DNA of 64,000 bases from Streptomyces sp. SID13726 (GCF_010548375.1 NZ_JAAGLY010000012.1:186001-250000); one strand, 5' to 3'. Positions 24,441 to 33,465 are shown, counted from the stretch's first letter. Notes: generated from the sequence alone by a model not told the origin. Translations and numbers: made by a program.

Positions 24441-25949
24441 ATGATGGGCAATCGTCCTTACGACTGTGTCGTGGTGGGAGGGGGCACCGCGGGATGCGTG
24501 ATCGCCTCCCGGCTCTCGGAACGCCCCGGCGTGCGGGTGCTGCTGCTGGAGGCGGGAACCCGCGACGCCACCGAGGCCATGGCGTCTCCCTGGGGTTTCC
24601 TGCAACCCGATCCGGCATCCCTGTGGCCGGGTGTCTCGACCGTGCAGGCCGGTACGGGCAGCGCCGTGGACCTGCGGCGCGGCAAGGCGCTCGGCGGATC
24701 GTCGAGCGTCAACGGCCTCCACCACCTGCGGGGACACCGTTCCGGTTACGACGTCTGGCCCGGCCTCGGCGCTCCGGGCTGGGGTTTCGACGATCTGCTG
24801 CCCTATTTCCGCCGCAGCGAGAGCGCGCCCGGCCGTGACGCCTCCGTGCGGGGCACCGACGGGCCCGTCGTGGTCGCCCCGGTCCCGGTGCCCCATCCTC
24901 TGACCGCGGCGGGCGTCGAGGCCGCGGTGGAGACCGGGTTCGCACGCGCCGACGACATCAACAGCGGGCTGGAGACCGGGTTCGGGTGGAGCGACATGAA
25001 TCTGCCCGGAGGCGCCCGCCAGAGCGCGGCCGACGCCTACATCCGTCCGTTCCTCGACCGGCCGAACCTGGATGTCGTCACGGACGCGACCGTGCACCGG
25101 CTGCGCACCGCCGAGGGCCGCTGCACCGGCGTCGAGTACACCGTCGGCGGCGAGCACCGGTCCGTCGACACCGCCGAGGTGGTGCTGACCGCGGGAGCCA
25201 TCGGCTCCGCACACCTTCTGATGCTGTCGGGGATCGGCCCGGCACGGCACCTGGAGGAGCACGGCATCGACGTCGTCGCCGACCTGCCGGGCGTGGGCTC
25301 CCACTTGCAGGACCATCCGCTGGTCGGCGTGGTGTACGAGGCCGTCCAGCCCGTACCGTTTCTTCCCGCCAACCCGCCGAGCGAGATGATGGGCCTGGTC
25401 CGCAGCGATCCCGGCGCGGCCCGGCCGGACCTTCAGATCTTCTTCGTGCCCGCACCGCTCCCCTCGCCCTGGGGCGGGCTCCCGGCCAACGGCTACACCA
25501 TCTGTTTCTCCGCGGTGGCTCCGCACAGCAGCGGCACCGTGCGCCTGTCCGACGCCCGGCCCGGCAGCGCTCCCGTCGTCGACCCCGGCTACCTGAGCGA
25601 CGAACGCGACCTGGAGGTCATGCGCAGGGGTCTGGTCCTGGCGCGCCGGATCGGACAGGCCGACGCACTGGCCGAGTGGCGCAAGCAGGAGGCGGTTCCC
25701 GGCTCCTGGACGCGCCGCGAAGCCGAGGACGACTACATCCGCAGGTCCCTCGGCGCCTACTTCCACTTCACCGGCACCTGCCGCATGGGGCACGGCCCCG
25801 ACACCGTCGTCGACCCGGCGGACCTACGCGTCCACGAGATGGCCGGCCTGCGGGTCGCCGACGCCTCGGTGATGCCGTCCATCCCCTCGGCCAACACCAA
25901 CGCGACCGTCTACGCCATCGCCGAACGGGCCGCCGAACTGATCGCCTGA
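24441..25949 (+). CDS. GMC-family flavin oxidoreductase (choline dehydrogenase-like)
   Basis: A 502-residue GMC oxidoreductase. The FAD dinucleotide motif is near the start (DCVVVGGGTAGCVIASRLSE), with GMC signature 1 (GKALGGSSSVNGLHHLRGHR) and signature 2 (LTAGAIGSAHLLMLSGIGP). The catalytic His region is FHFTGTCRMG and the final pair region is PSIPSANTNATVYAIAERAA. It oxidises an alcohol; the substrate cannot be told from sequence, and it lacks the usual neighbours of choline or glucose utilisation. ATG 24441 (a second ATG follows at 24444) has AAGCGGAG upstream. It converges on an AraC gene that may control it. Confidence 0.92.
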   Translation: MMGNRPYDCVVVGGGTAGCVIASRLSERPGVRVLLLEAGTRDATEAMASPWGFLQPDPASLWPGVSTVQAGTGSAVDLRRGKALGGSSSVNGLHHLRGHRSGYDVWPGLGAPGWGFDDLLPYFRRSESAPGRDASVRGTDGPVVVAPVPVPHPLTAAGVEAAVETGFARADDINSGLETGFGWSDMNLPGGARQSAADAYIRPFLDRPNLDVVTDATVHRLRTAEGRCTGVEYTVGGEHRSVDTAEVVLTAGAIGSAHLLMLSGIGPARHLEEHGIDVVADLPGVGSHLQDHPLVGVVYEAVQPVPFLPANPPSEMMGLVRSDPGAARPDLQIFFVPAPLPSPWGGLPANGYTICFSAVAPHSSGTVRLSDARPGSAPVVDPGYLSDERDLEVMRRGLVLARRIGQADALAEWRKQEAVPGSWTRREAEDDYIRRSLGAYFHFTGTCRMGHGPDTVVDPADLRVHEMAGLRVADASVMPSIPSANTNATVYAIAERAAELIA

Positions 25950-26069
25950 ACCCGCTTCAGCGCCCACGGCGCGTCCATGACTCGCTCATCCCCGGCGCGT
26001 TGACCGCCGTGCGGCTGGTCTGAGCCCTTCGTCCGGCCGCAGGGCATCCCGCTCGCCTCCCAGGAGTGT

Positions 26070-27074
26070 CTACGGCCGGTTCGGCGCATCCGGGTCCGTT
26101 CCGGTCGAGCGGACGTACTCGGAGGGAGTCCGGCCGTAGTACTTCTTGAAGGCCCGGGTGAAGTGGCTGCCGTCGGCGAACTGCCAGTGTGCCGCGAGTT
26201 CCGAGATGCTCAGGCGGCCGGACGGTGCGGTGAGAGCGAGCCGGGCCTCTTGCAGCCGCCGTCGGCGGATGTAGGCGGTCAACGGCTCGCCCGTCACGCT
26301 GAAGGCCCGCTGCAACGTACGGGCAGAGGTGTGGAGTTCACGCGCGAGCATCGCCGGAGACAGCTCGGGATCAGCGAGCCGACTGTCCACGAGGTTCCTG
26401 GCCGCCTGGGCGAGCGCGGGAGCCAGCCGAGGTTCCACGTCGTCGAACCGGCCCCGCGCCACCGCCTTGGTCAGCTCGATCAGCGTGCTGTGGGCGGCTT
26501 CCACCCCAGCCGGGCCGAGATCGGCCACGGTTGTGTGGATCATGTCCGCGAAGGCCGTCAGCAGGCGTGTCTCGGCCGCGTCCACCGGCCCGGTGATGAT
26601 CCGGTTCCCGAGCAGGGGTTTGAGCATCGCGGAGGGCAGGACGAAGAACTGTGCCCTGATGTGCGGCGCCGTCTCGAACGCCGACTGGCGCCCGGCGTGC
26701 CGGAGGAGGAACTGCCCGGCCGACACGGTCCGTTCGCCGCGATCGGGCGGGCCGCCCAGGGTCCATGCGCCGTGCCGCACCACGTACATCTCCACCAGGT
26801 CCTGATCGCCGCCCGGGGCGTCCGCGGTCCGGGTGGCCGACGCGGCATGGAGATCGGCGATCGCCGCTCCGCGCACCTTGGCGACGCGGCCCTTGACCCG
26901 GAAGTCGGCGGCCGTGTCCGGGCTGTAGGCAGGCAGCTTGAAGACGTCGTCGCCGATATGCGTCTCCCACCCGCGCCGGAAGGCGTCGGCTCCTCGCGGT
27001 GCGGCGTCCGGGAGCGTCGAGTCCGGCAAGAACACCCCGCGCGACCCGTCGGCCTCCGCGACAGTGCTGTTCAT
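26070..27074 (-). CDS. AraC-family transcriptional regulator
   Basis: A 334-residue protein. The N-terminal half resembles the AraC_binding_2 cupin type (FRVKGRVAKVRGAAIADLHA, VSAGQFLLRHAGRQSAFETA). The C-terminal 100 residues hold two helix-turn-helix motifs: LSPAMLARELHTSARTLQRA and LSISELAAHWQFADGSHFTR, then FKKYYGRTPSEYVR. ATG 27074 (MNSTVAEADG) has GGAGAG upstream; the longer frame reaching 27893 is not coding. It is divergent from the HAD gene and convergent with the GMC oxidoreductase, either of which could be its target. Confidence 0.9.
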   Translation of the reverse strand: MNSTVAEADGSRGVFLPDSTLPDAAPRGADAFRRGWETHIGDDVFKLPAYSPDTAADFRVKGRVAKVRGAAIADLHAASATRTADAPGGDQDLVEMYVVRHGAWTLGGPPDRGERTVSAGQFLLRHAGRQSAFETAPHIRAQFFVLPSAMLKPLLGNRIITGPVDAAETRLLTAFADMIHTTVADLGPAGVEAAHSTLIELTKAVARGRFDDVEPRLAPALAQAARNLVDSRLADPELSPAMLARELHTSARTLQRAFSVTGEPLTAYIRRRRLQEARLALTAPSGRLSISELAAHWQFADGSHFTRAFKKYYGRTPSEYVRSTGTDPDAPNRP

Positions 27075-27254
27075 CGCTCTCCGATCCCTTGGCGTCCAGT
27101 GGTTCAACGCCGTCCTGTGACAGTCGAGTTCCATGGTGACCGCACGAAGTCGCGGATCCCGCAAAGTCGTTGACAGACCGCGGGCATGCTCGATCCCGAG
27201 CAACATCACCGCCGTACCGACCGCTTCCCGCCTCGCCCGCCCCCGGAGACCGCC

Positions 27255-27887
27255 GTGCCTCTGCTGATGATCGATCTCGACAACACCCTCGTCGACCGCG
27301 ACGCCGCCTTCCGTGCGGCCGCGGCCGCATTCCTCGCCGAACACGGCCTGCCCGAGGCGGACTTGGACTGGGTGACGGACCTCGACGGGAGCGGTTACAC
27401 GCCGAGGCCGGAGGTCGCGAGGGCGTTGGCCGAGCGCTACGGCGGCATCGACACCCGGGGTTTCCTCGACCACGGCACGGTCGAGCGGATCGGCCTGGCC
27501 GAACCGGTGCGCGGGGCGCTCGTGGAGGCCGTCGCCGGTGGCTGGTCCTGTGTGATCGTGACCAACGGGCGGACCGTCCAGCAGGAGGGGAAGATCCGCA
27601 ACTGCGGTCTCGACCGGCTCGTCCACGGCTGGGTGATCTCCGAGGCCCTCGGCTGCAAGAAGCCCGCGCCGGAGATCTTCCACGCGGCGGCGGACCTCGC
27701 CGGAGTCCCGCTCGACGGCTCGTGGATGATCGGCGACTCGGCCCCTGCGGACATCCGCGGGGCGCTGGGGGTCGGGGCGCGGAGCGTGTGGGTGTCGGGC
27801 GGCCGGACCTGGGCGGAGACCGGCTACCGGCCGACCGCCACCACCCCGGACACGGCGTCCGCCATCCGGCACGTGACCAGCACCTGA
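27255..27887 (+). CDS. HAD-superfamily hydrolase
   Basis: A 210-residue phosphatase-like protein with all four HAD motifs: MIDLDNTLVDRD (nucleophile Asp), VIVTNG (Thr), CKKPAPEIF (Lys) and MIGDSAPADIRGA (acidic pair). The cap is of the small helical C1 type. It probably dephosphorylates a small metabolite. The GTG start at 27255 (VPLLMIDLDN) is preferred to the upstream ATG at 27186 because HAD proteins begin just before motif I and GGAG lies upstream. The stop is 11 bases before a Fur/Zur-like box for the ABC operon. Confidence 0.88.
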   Translation: MPLLMIDLDNTLVDRDAAFRAAAAAFLAEHGLPEADLDWVTDLDGSGYTPRPEVARALAERYGGIDTRGFLDHGTVERIGLAEPVRGALVEAVAGGWSCVIVTNGRTVQQEGKIRNCGLDRLVHGWVISEALGCKKPAPEIFHAAADLAGVPLDGSWMIGDSAPADIRGALGVGARSVWVSGGRTWAETGYRPTATTPDTASAIRHVTST

Positions 27888-27897
27888 GAACAATTAC

Positions 27898-27912
27898 TGA
27901 AAACGATTGTCA
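27898..27912 (+). promoter_or_regulatory. Fur-family (Zur-like) operator
   Basis: TGAAAACGATTGTCA has inverted TGAAAA / TTGTCA halves around CGA, with one mismatch from symmetry. It resembles actinobacterial Zur boxes (TGAAAnnnnTTTCA type). It is conspicuously AT-rich for this genome and lies 54 bases before the substrate-binding protein, with TACGGT as a possible -10 just after it. Confidence 0.5.
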
Positions 27913-27966
27913 TCATGCTACGGTCGGCGCACCGACTCTTGACCACCCCTTTACCCGGAGGGTCCC

Positions 27967-29448
27967 GTGCGCCTGCCCGCCCGCCACCTGCTCCCGGCCG
28001 CCCTCGCGTCCACCCTGCTCACCGGCTGCTTCTCCGGGACGTCCGCCGAGTCCGGCGACCACGGCAAGCGCGTCCGGGTCGCGATGATGCAGCCCCCGCG
28101 CTCCGGCCTGTCCCCCCTCTCCGACGACGCGTTCAAGCTGTCCCGCTGGTCGGCCGCCGAGACCCTGGTCAAGCTGGACGCCGACGGCGACGCCGAGCCC
28201 GCGCTCGCCACCAAGTGGCAGCAGCAGGGGCGTACTTGGACCTTCGAGATACGCGACGGCGTGACCTTCCACGACGGCACGAAACTGGACGCCGAGGCCG
28301 TCGTACGCTCCCTCACCCGGGCCGCCACCGCCGCCCCCAAGCCCCGCATCCTGGACGGCGTCGAGCTGACCGCGAAGGCCGTGGACACCGGCACGGTCAG
28401 CGTCACCACCGCCGTGGCCGACCCCCTGGTCCCGCAGCGGCTCAGCTCCCCGCAGCTGTCGATCCTCGCGGCGAAGGCTTACACCGGGAAGACCGTGGAC
28501 CCGGTCGGCGCCGGCACCGGCCCCTTCGAGCTGACGCAGGTGAACGGCACCGCCTCCGCCACCCTCGACCGCTACGACGGCTACTGGGGCGCCAAGGCCA
28601 AGTCCCCGGGAATCGACGTGAAGTTCGTGCCCGACGGCACCGCCCGCGCCGCCGCCCTGCGCAGCGGCGAGGCCGACATCGTCGAGGCGGTCCCGGTCTC
28701 GCAGGCCGCCGTCCTCGACCAGGACCTGATCACCGAGGTCCCGATGCCGCGCACCAACACGCTGTACCTGAACACCGGCAAGGGTGCCTTCAGGGACGCC
28801 TCGCTGCGTGCCGCCGCCCGCGAGGCGATCGACGCCGAGGCGCTCGTCGAGGGCGTGTACGAGGGCCGGGCCGATGTCGCCGAGGGGCTGCTCGGACCGG
28901 CGCTGCCCTGGGCCGCCGAACTGCGGTCCCCCGTACGGCACATCGAGGCCGGTGAGCCGAACGGCCGGACCGTCACCATAGGCACCTACACCGACCGCGC
29001 CGAACTGCCCGAAGTCGCGGCGGCGCTGCAACAGCAGCTCCAGAAGGCAGGGTTCAGGGTGAAGCTGGACGTCCGCGAGTACGCGAACATCGAATCCGAC
29101 GCGCTGGCAGGGGAGTTCGACGCGTTCGTCCTCTCCCGGGCCACCGTCCTGGACTCCGGCGACCCGGCCGCCTACCTCTACAGCGACTTCGCCTCCGACG
29201 GCACCTTCAACCTCTCCCGCTTCTCCGACCGCACGACCGACACCGCGCTGAAGAAGGCCGCCGACGCCCCGGTCGGCGACACCCGGCGCGCCGCGGTCAT
29301 CGCCGCCGAGGCCGCCGTACTCGCCGCCGACGCGGCCGTCCCGATGCTCCACGAGCGGGTGATCCAGGGGGACTCGGCCGCGGTCGTGGGCGCCGCGCAC
29401 GACCCGCGCGAGCGTGAGCTGGTCACCGCCGCCACCTATGTGAAGTGA
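27967..29448 (+). CDS. ABC importer substrate-binding lipoprotein, SBP_bac_5 type
   Basis: A 493-residue lipoprotein with lipobox LLTGC (Cys21) after a short signal peptide. The mature protein is an oligopeptide/nickel-type extracellular binding protein: ETLVKLDADGDAEPALATKW, TWTFEIRDGVTFHDGTKLDA, GTGPFELTQVNGTASATLDR, YDGYWG, and LYLNTGKGAFRDASLRAAAR. GTG 27967 is preceded by CGGAGGG. Its stop overlaps the start of the fused permease (GTGA). Family members bind peptides, nickel chelates or metallophores. The Fur/Zur-like box upstream favours a metal-related ligand; this is inference. Confidence 0.92.
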   Translation: MRLPARHLLPAALASTLLTGCFSGTSAESGDHGKRVRVAMMQPPRSGLSPLSDDAFKLSRWSAAETLVKLDADGDAEPALATKWQQQGRTWTFEIRDGVTFHDGTKLDAEAVVRSLTRAATAAPKPRILDGVELTAKAVDTGTVSVTTAVADPLVPQRLSSPQLSILAAKAYTGKTVDPVGAGTGPFELTQVNGTASATLDRYDGYWGAKAKSPGIDVKFVPDGTARAAALRSGEADIVEAVPVSQAAVLDQDLITEVPMPRTNTLYLNTGKGAFRDASLRAAAREAIDAEALVEGVYEGRADVAEGLLGPALPWAAELRSPVRHIEAGEPNGRTVTIGTYTDRAELPEVAAALQQQLQKAGFRVKLDVREYANIESDALAGEFDAFVLSRATVLDSGDPAAYLYSDFASDGTFNLSRFSDRTTDTALKKAADAPVGDTRRAAVIAAEAAVLAADAAVPMLHERVIQGDSAAVVGAAHDPRERELVTAATYVK

Positions 29449-31220
29449 GGCCCACGTCCGCCGGGTCGACCCGGTTCCTGAGCCTGCTCGCGGTCGTCGC
29501 CGCCGTGGGACTGCTGCCCTGGCTCTCCCACCGGGACCCGGCGCTGACCGTGCTGCGCGCCCGGTCGGCCGAGCAGGAGGCGACCGAGGAGGCCCTGTCC
29601 GCGATCCGCGCGGACCTCGGCCTGGACGCCGGTCCCCTTCGGCTGCTGGGGAGTTGGGCCACCGGTCTGCTGCACGGCGACCTCGGCACCTCCTGGGTGT
29701 CGGGACACGACGTCCTGCCGTCCGTGCTCGCCGGGCTCCAGGTGTCGCTGGCCCTGATGGGCGCGGCCCTCTCCGTGGCGGTGCTGCTGGCCGCCGCGCT
29801 GGTGGCGCCGGTGCTGCTGCGGGGCCGCGGCTCGGCCGGTGCCTTCGCCGCGATGCTCGCCGCGGTGCCGGAATTCCTGCTGGCCACCGTCGCACTGCTG
29901 GTCTTCGGGGTGTGGCTGGGCTGGCTGCCGACGTCCGGCTGGGCGGGCCCCGCGTACCTGGTGCTCCCCGCGCTCGCCCTCGGCGTACCGGCGGGCGGCC
30001 TGCTCGGCCGGCTGGTCGCGGACGCGCTGCCCGCCGTGCTCGACGAGCGCTGGGTGGAGCTGTGGCGGGGCGCGGGAGTGAGCCGTACGAGGATCTCGGC
30101 GGCCGCCCTCAGGCGTGTACTGCCGCCGCTGGTACCGCAGTTCGGCATGGCCGCGGTGGGCCTCGCGGGCGGCGCGGTGGCCGTGGAGCTGGTGTTCGCG
30201 GTGCCCGGCATCGGGCGTACGGCCCTCGGCGCGGCCCGCTCCCAGGACCTGCCGCTGCTCCAGGGCTCGGTGCTCGCCCTGCTGCTGCTCGGCCTGGTCG
30301 CGGGCGCGGTGGCGGCGCTCGCCCGGCGCCGGCTGCTGGGCCCCGCCCTGCGGGACGCCGGTCTGGCCCTGCCCCCGCCCCGCCCGGTCCGCACCCACCC
30401 GGCCGTCCCCGCGGCCCTGTTCACCGTCCTCGCCGTGACCGTCGGCTGGGGCCTGCTGCGCGACCCGTACACCGTGGACACGGCCGCCCGTCTCACCGCC
30501 CCCTCCTGGGCGCACCCGCTCGGCACCGACGCCCTCGGCCGTGACGTGCTCGCCCGGCTCGGGCACGGCGCCGCGTCGACGGTCGGCACGGCGACGGCGA
30601 TCTGCCTGTTCAGCCTGGTGACGGCGCTGGTGCTGGGCTTCCTGCCCGGTGTGGCGGCGGGCGCGGCGGACACCGCCAACGCCCTGCCCCCGGTGATCGT
30701 CGGCATCCTGGTCGCCGCCGCGACCGGACCCGGCACCAGCGGCGCGGCCCTCGCCGTCGCCCTGATCTCCTGGCCCGCCCTGTCCGCACACGCGGCGGCC
30801 CTCGTCCAGGAGGTCCGGGCGTCCGCCTTCCTCACCGCCCAACGGGCCATCGGCGCACCGCCGTTGTGGATCCTCACCCGGCACGTCCTGCCCTCGGTCG
30901 CCGCCCCGGTCGCCGACCACGCCCTCCTGCGCCTCCCCGGCATCGCCCTCGCCCTCGCCTCCCTGGGCTTCCTCGGCCTGGGCGCCCAGCCCCCGGCCCC
31001 CGAATGGGGCCTGCTCCTCGACGAGTCCCGCGCCTACGTGGAACGCGCCCCGTGGGCCGCCCTCGCCCCGGCCGTGGCACTGGCCCTGCTGGCGGGGCTG
31101 GCGGTGTCGGGGGCGTCGTACGCACAGGGGCGGAGCACTCGAAGCCCCCGGAAGTCCAGGAATCCCCGAAGCACCCGAAGCACCCGAAGCACCCGGAAGG
31201 TGGCCGGAGTTGGAGCCTGA
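29445..31220 (+). CDS. Fused DppB-DppC type ABC permease
   Basis: A 591-residue protein joining two permeases normally made separately. Residues 1-290 are DppB-like: an N-terminal helix, periplasmic loop (HGDLGTSWVSGHDV), then a permease domain with its EAA loop (WRGAGVSRTRISAAALRRVL). Residues from about 310 are DppC-like, with the hallmark SWAHPLGTDALGRDVLARL and its own EAA loop (AQRAIGAPPLWILTRHVLPS). A basic SR/TR-repeat tail ends the protein. GTG 29445 overlaps the binding-protein stop by 4 bases. One polypeptide would thus supply both membrane halves of the importer. Confidence 0.9.
   Translation: MRPTSAGSTRFLSLLAVVAAVGLLPWLSHRDPALTVLRARSAEQEATEEALSAIRADLGLDAGPLRLLGSWATGLLHGDLGTSWVSGHDVLPSVLAGLQVSLALMGAALSVAVLLAAALVAPVLLRGRGSAGAFAAMLAAVPEFLLATVALLVFGVWLGWLPTSGWAGPAYLVLPALALGVPAGGLLGRLVADALPAVLDERWVELWRGAGVSRTRISAAALRRVLPPLVPQFGMAAVGLAGGAVAVELVFAVPGIGRTALGAARSQDLPLLQGSVLALLLLGLVAGAVAALARRRLLGPALRDAGLALPPPRPVRTHPAVPAALFTVLAVTVGWGLLRDPYTVDTAARLTAPSWAHPLGTDALGRDVLARLGHGAASTVGTATAICLFSLVTALVLGFLPGVAAGAADTANALPPVIVGILVAAATGPGTSGAALAVALISWPALSAHAAALVQEVRASAFLTAQRAIGAPPLWILTRHVLPSVAAPVADHALLRLPGIALALASLGFLGLGAQPPAPEWGLLLDESRAYVERAPWAALAPAVALALLAGLAVSGASYAQGRSTRSPRKSRNPRSTRSTRSTRKVAGVGA
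31168..31194 (+). repeat. Three exact 9-bp repeats at the permease C-terminus
   Basis: GAAGCACCC occurs three times in tandem, encoding the Ser-Thr-Arg repeats of the basic permease tail. Confidence 0.8.
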
Positions 31221-32148
31221 GGTACTGCTGTCGGTGCGCGACCTGCGGATCTCCTTCGCCGGAGCCGTCGTCGGCCAGGCAGCCGAGGCCGTGCGCGGAG
31301 TGTCCTTCGACGTCCACGCCCGCGAAGTGTTCGCCCTGGTGGGCGAGTCCGGCGCCGGCAAGAGCCTGACGGCACGCGCGCTCCTCGGCATGCTGCCCAG
31401 GGAGGCCACCCGCACCGGAACGGTCGACCCCGACCTGTCGGGCGCGCGGGGCCGACAGATCGCCCTGGTCCCGCAGGACGCCCTCTCGGCGCTGTCCCCC
31501 GTCCACCCCGTCGGCGACCAACTCGCCGCCGCCGTACGGTCGGTACGGCGCGTGGGCCGCCGTGAGGCCCGTGCCGTCGCCGTGGCCGCGCTGGAGCGGG
31601 TGGGCATCCCGGACGCCGCCCGCCGGGCCCGCGCGTACCCGCACGAGTACTCCGGCGGGATGCGTCAGCGGGCGGTCGTGGCGATGGCCACCGTCAACGA
31701 ACCGGACATCCTGGTCGCCGACGAACCGACCACCGCCCTGGACTCCGACCACCGCGAACTGGTCCTCCAACTCCTCGCCGAACAGCGGGAGTCGAGAGGG
31801 ACGGCACTGGTGCTGGTCACCCATGACATGGACGCGGTACGGCAGCACGCGCACCGGGTGCTGGTGATGTACGCGGGGCGCGCGGTCGAGACGGGCCCGG
31901 CACGCGAAGTGCTGACGCGCCCCCGGGCCCCGTACACCGCGGGCCTCCTCGCCTCCCTCCCGGAGAACGCCCACGGACGCCGTCTCACCACCCTCCCCGG
32001 ATCGCCCCCGGCCCCGGACTCCCTGCCCCCGGGCTGCGCCTTCGCCCCGCGCTGCCCGCTCGCGACGGACCTCTGCCACCACGAGGACCCGGAGCCCCGG
32101 CGGGTGGAGGACCGGCTGGTCGCCTGTCACCACGGGGAGAACGTGTGA
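31210..32148 (+). CDS. ABC importer ATPase, DppD type
   Basis: A 312-residue ATP-binding subunit. It has Walker A GESGAGKSLTAR, signature YSGGMRQRAVV, Walker B ILVADEPTTALD, an H-loop VTHDMD, and the oligopeptide-transporter C-terminal domain with its four-Cys region (LPPGCAFAPRCPLATDLC and the final VACHH). That Cys cluster may bind an iron-sulfur centre as in other DppD/OppD proteins. The TTG start at 31210 overlaps the permease by 11 bases and is preceded by a GGAAGG-type site. It overlaps the next ATPase by 4 bases (GTGA). Confidence 0.92.
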   Translation: MEPEVLLSVRDLRISFAGAVVGQAAEAVRGVSFDVHAREVFALVGESGAGKSLTARALLGMLPREATRTGTVDPDLSGARGRQIALVPQDALSALSPVHPVGDQLAAAVRSVRRVGRREARAVAVAALERVGIPDAARRARAYPHEYSGGMRQRAVVAMATVNEPDILVADEPTTALDSDHRELVLQLLAEQRESRGTALVLVTHDMDAVRQHAHRVLVMYAGRAVETGPAREVLTRPRAPYTAGLLASLPENAHGRRLTTLPGSPPAPDSLPPGCAFAPRCPLATDLCHHEDPEPRRVEDRLVACHHGENV

Positions 32149-32819
32149 GCGCGCCCCTTCTCGAAGTCCGCGACCTGGTCGTCCGCTACGGCACGGTCAC
32201 CGCCGTGGACCACGTGTCCTTCTCCCTGGCGCGCGGCGAGACGCTCGCCCTCGACGGCCCGAGCGGCTGCGGCAAGTCGTCCACCGCCCACGCGGTACTC
32301 CAGCTGCGCCGCCCGTCCGGCGGCGAAGTCCGCTTCGAGGGACGGGAGTTGACCACCCTCACCGAACGCGAGCTGCGCCCCCTCCGCCCCCGTATGCAGC
32401 CCGTCCTCCAGGACCCGTACGGTTCCCTGAGCCCCCGCCACCGCATCCGGGACGCGGTGGCGGAACCGCTGCGGCTCAGAGGAGTGCGCCCCACGCCCGC
32501 GCAGATCGCCGAACTCCTCGACCGGGTCGGCCTGGACCCGTCGTACGGCGACCGCCGCCCGCACGAGCTCTCCGGCGGCCAGTGTCAACGCGTGGGCATC
32601 GCACGGGCGTTGGCCTGTGAGCCGCGCCTGCTGGTCCTGGACGAGCCGGTGTCGGCCCTCGACCCCTCCGTGCGGGCCGGCGTCCTCAACCTCCTCGCGG
32701 ACCTCCAGGACGAGCTGGGTCTCGGGTACCTGTTCATCTGCCACGACCGGGCGGTCGTACGGCACTTCGCGGACCGGGTGCTGGAGATGCGGGACGGGCG
32801 GGTCGTCAGCCCTTCCTGA
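32145..32819 (+). CDS. ABC importer ATPase, DppF type (short)
   Basis: A 224-residue ATP-binding subunit with Walker A GPSGCGKSSTAH, Q-loop QPVLQDPYGSLSPRH, signature LSGGQCQRVGIAR, Walker B LLVLDEPVSALD and H-loop ICHDRA. It ends soon after the H-loop and lacks the extended C-terminal domain usual in DppF/OppF (about 320 residues), so it is a compact variant. The GTG start overlaps the previous stop. Its 3' end overlaps the convergent TetR gene by 14 bases. It should form the second half of the ATPase pair. Confidence 0.92.
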   Translation: MSAPLLEVRDLVVRYGTVTAVDHVSFSLARGETLALDGPSGCGKSSTAHAVLQLRRPSGGEVRFEGRELTTLTERELRPLRPRMQPVLQDPYGSLSPRHRIRDAVAEPLRLRGVRPTPAQIAELLDRVGLDPSYGDRRPHELSGGQCQRVGIARALACEPRLLVLDEPVSALDPSVRAGVLNLLADLQDELGLGYLFICHDRAVVRHFADRVLEMRDGRVVSPS

Positions 32820-33396
32820 CGCCGTCGACCACCCGGCGCAGCCCCTCGGTGAGCTGTGTCGCGTCCGTCGCCGTCTCCGGGTTGAAGAGCCACTGGACCA
32901 TGAGCCCCTGGAGCAGGGTCTGGTAGAAGCGGCCCTCGGTGTCGACGACGTCCTTGCCCTGCTCGTCCTCCGGGACGCCGTTGAACAGGGGCAGCAGTCC
33001 GGAACGGCCCTGCTCCTCCGCCTCGACGAGCATCCGGCGCACCTCGGGCATCCGGTCGCCCTGGATGATCAGTTCGAAGCTGAGCATCCAGATCGCCCGT
33101 GACTCGCCGACCGCGCTCACGATGTGCGTCCACACCTCCTGGAAGCGCTCCAGCGATCCGGGGGCCGTCTCCATGGCCCGCTCCCCCGCCCCACCCGGGT
33201 CGAACCGGTCCCCCGTGGCCTCGACGAGCGAGACATAGGCCTGCACCAGCAGCGCGTCCTTCGAGCCGTAGTGGTAGCCGATCGACGCCAGGTTCGTGCC
33301 CGACTCCTTGACGATGTCCCGCGCGGTCGTGCGCAGGAACCCCTTCTCCAGCAGGCAGCGCTTGGCGCCTTCGAGCAGATCCTCGCGGTGTCCCAT
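32806..33396 (-). CDS. TetR-family repressor of the adjacent MFS exporter
   Basis: A 196-residue TetR regulator. The helix-turn-helix is FLRTTARDIVKESGTNLASI, then GYHYGSKDALL, at residues about 19-50. The C-terminal ligand domain contains WTHIVSAVGESRAIWMLSFE and YQTLLQGLMVQWLFNPETA. It is divergent from the MFS exporter with only 76 bases between, a layout typical of a drug-responsive repressor and its pump. Repeats and an inverted repeat over the MFS promoter are its probable binding sites. Confidence 0.9.
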   Translation of the reverse strand: MGHREDLLEGAKRCLLEKGFLRTTARDIVKESGTNLASIGYHYGSKDALLVQAYVSLVEATGDRFDPGGAGERAMETAPGSLERFQEVWTHIVSAVGESRAIWMLSFELIIQGDRMPEVRRMLVEAEEQGRSGLLPLFNGVPEDEQGKDVVDTEGRFYQTLLQGLMVQWLFNPETATDATQLTEGLRRVVDGVRKG

Positions 33397-33413
33397 GCGC
33401 TCAGCCTATCTAG

Positions 33414-33460
33414 ACAAGCGATTTATACAAGCGTCATAGACAAGCGTTTAAGACGCTCGT
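33414..33460. promoter_or_regulatory. Operator array: three direct and one inverted repeat
   Basis: ACAAGCG occurs at 33414, 33427 and 33440, exactly 13 bases apart, and an inverted near-copy CGCTCGT ends at 33460. The third copy and the inverted one form ACAAGCGT-TTAAG-ACGCTCGT, an 8-base palindrome with one mismatch lying across the MFS promoter spacer. Probable TetR operators. Confidence 0.7.
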
Positions 33461-33465
33461 ATAGT
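33437..33465 (+). promoter_or_regulatory. Strong leaderless promoter of the MFS gene
   Basis: TAGACA (33437-33442), 17 bases, TATAGT (33460-33465): each hexamer differs from the sigma-70 consensus at one base. The ATG is 7 bases after the -10, so the transcript should start at or beside the AUG. No ribosome binding site is present. The TetR palindrome lies between the two hexamers. Confidence 0.65.
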
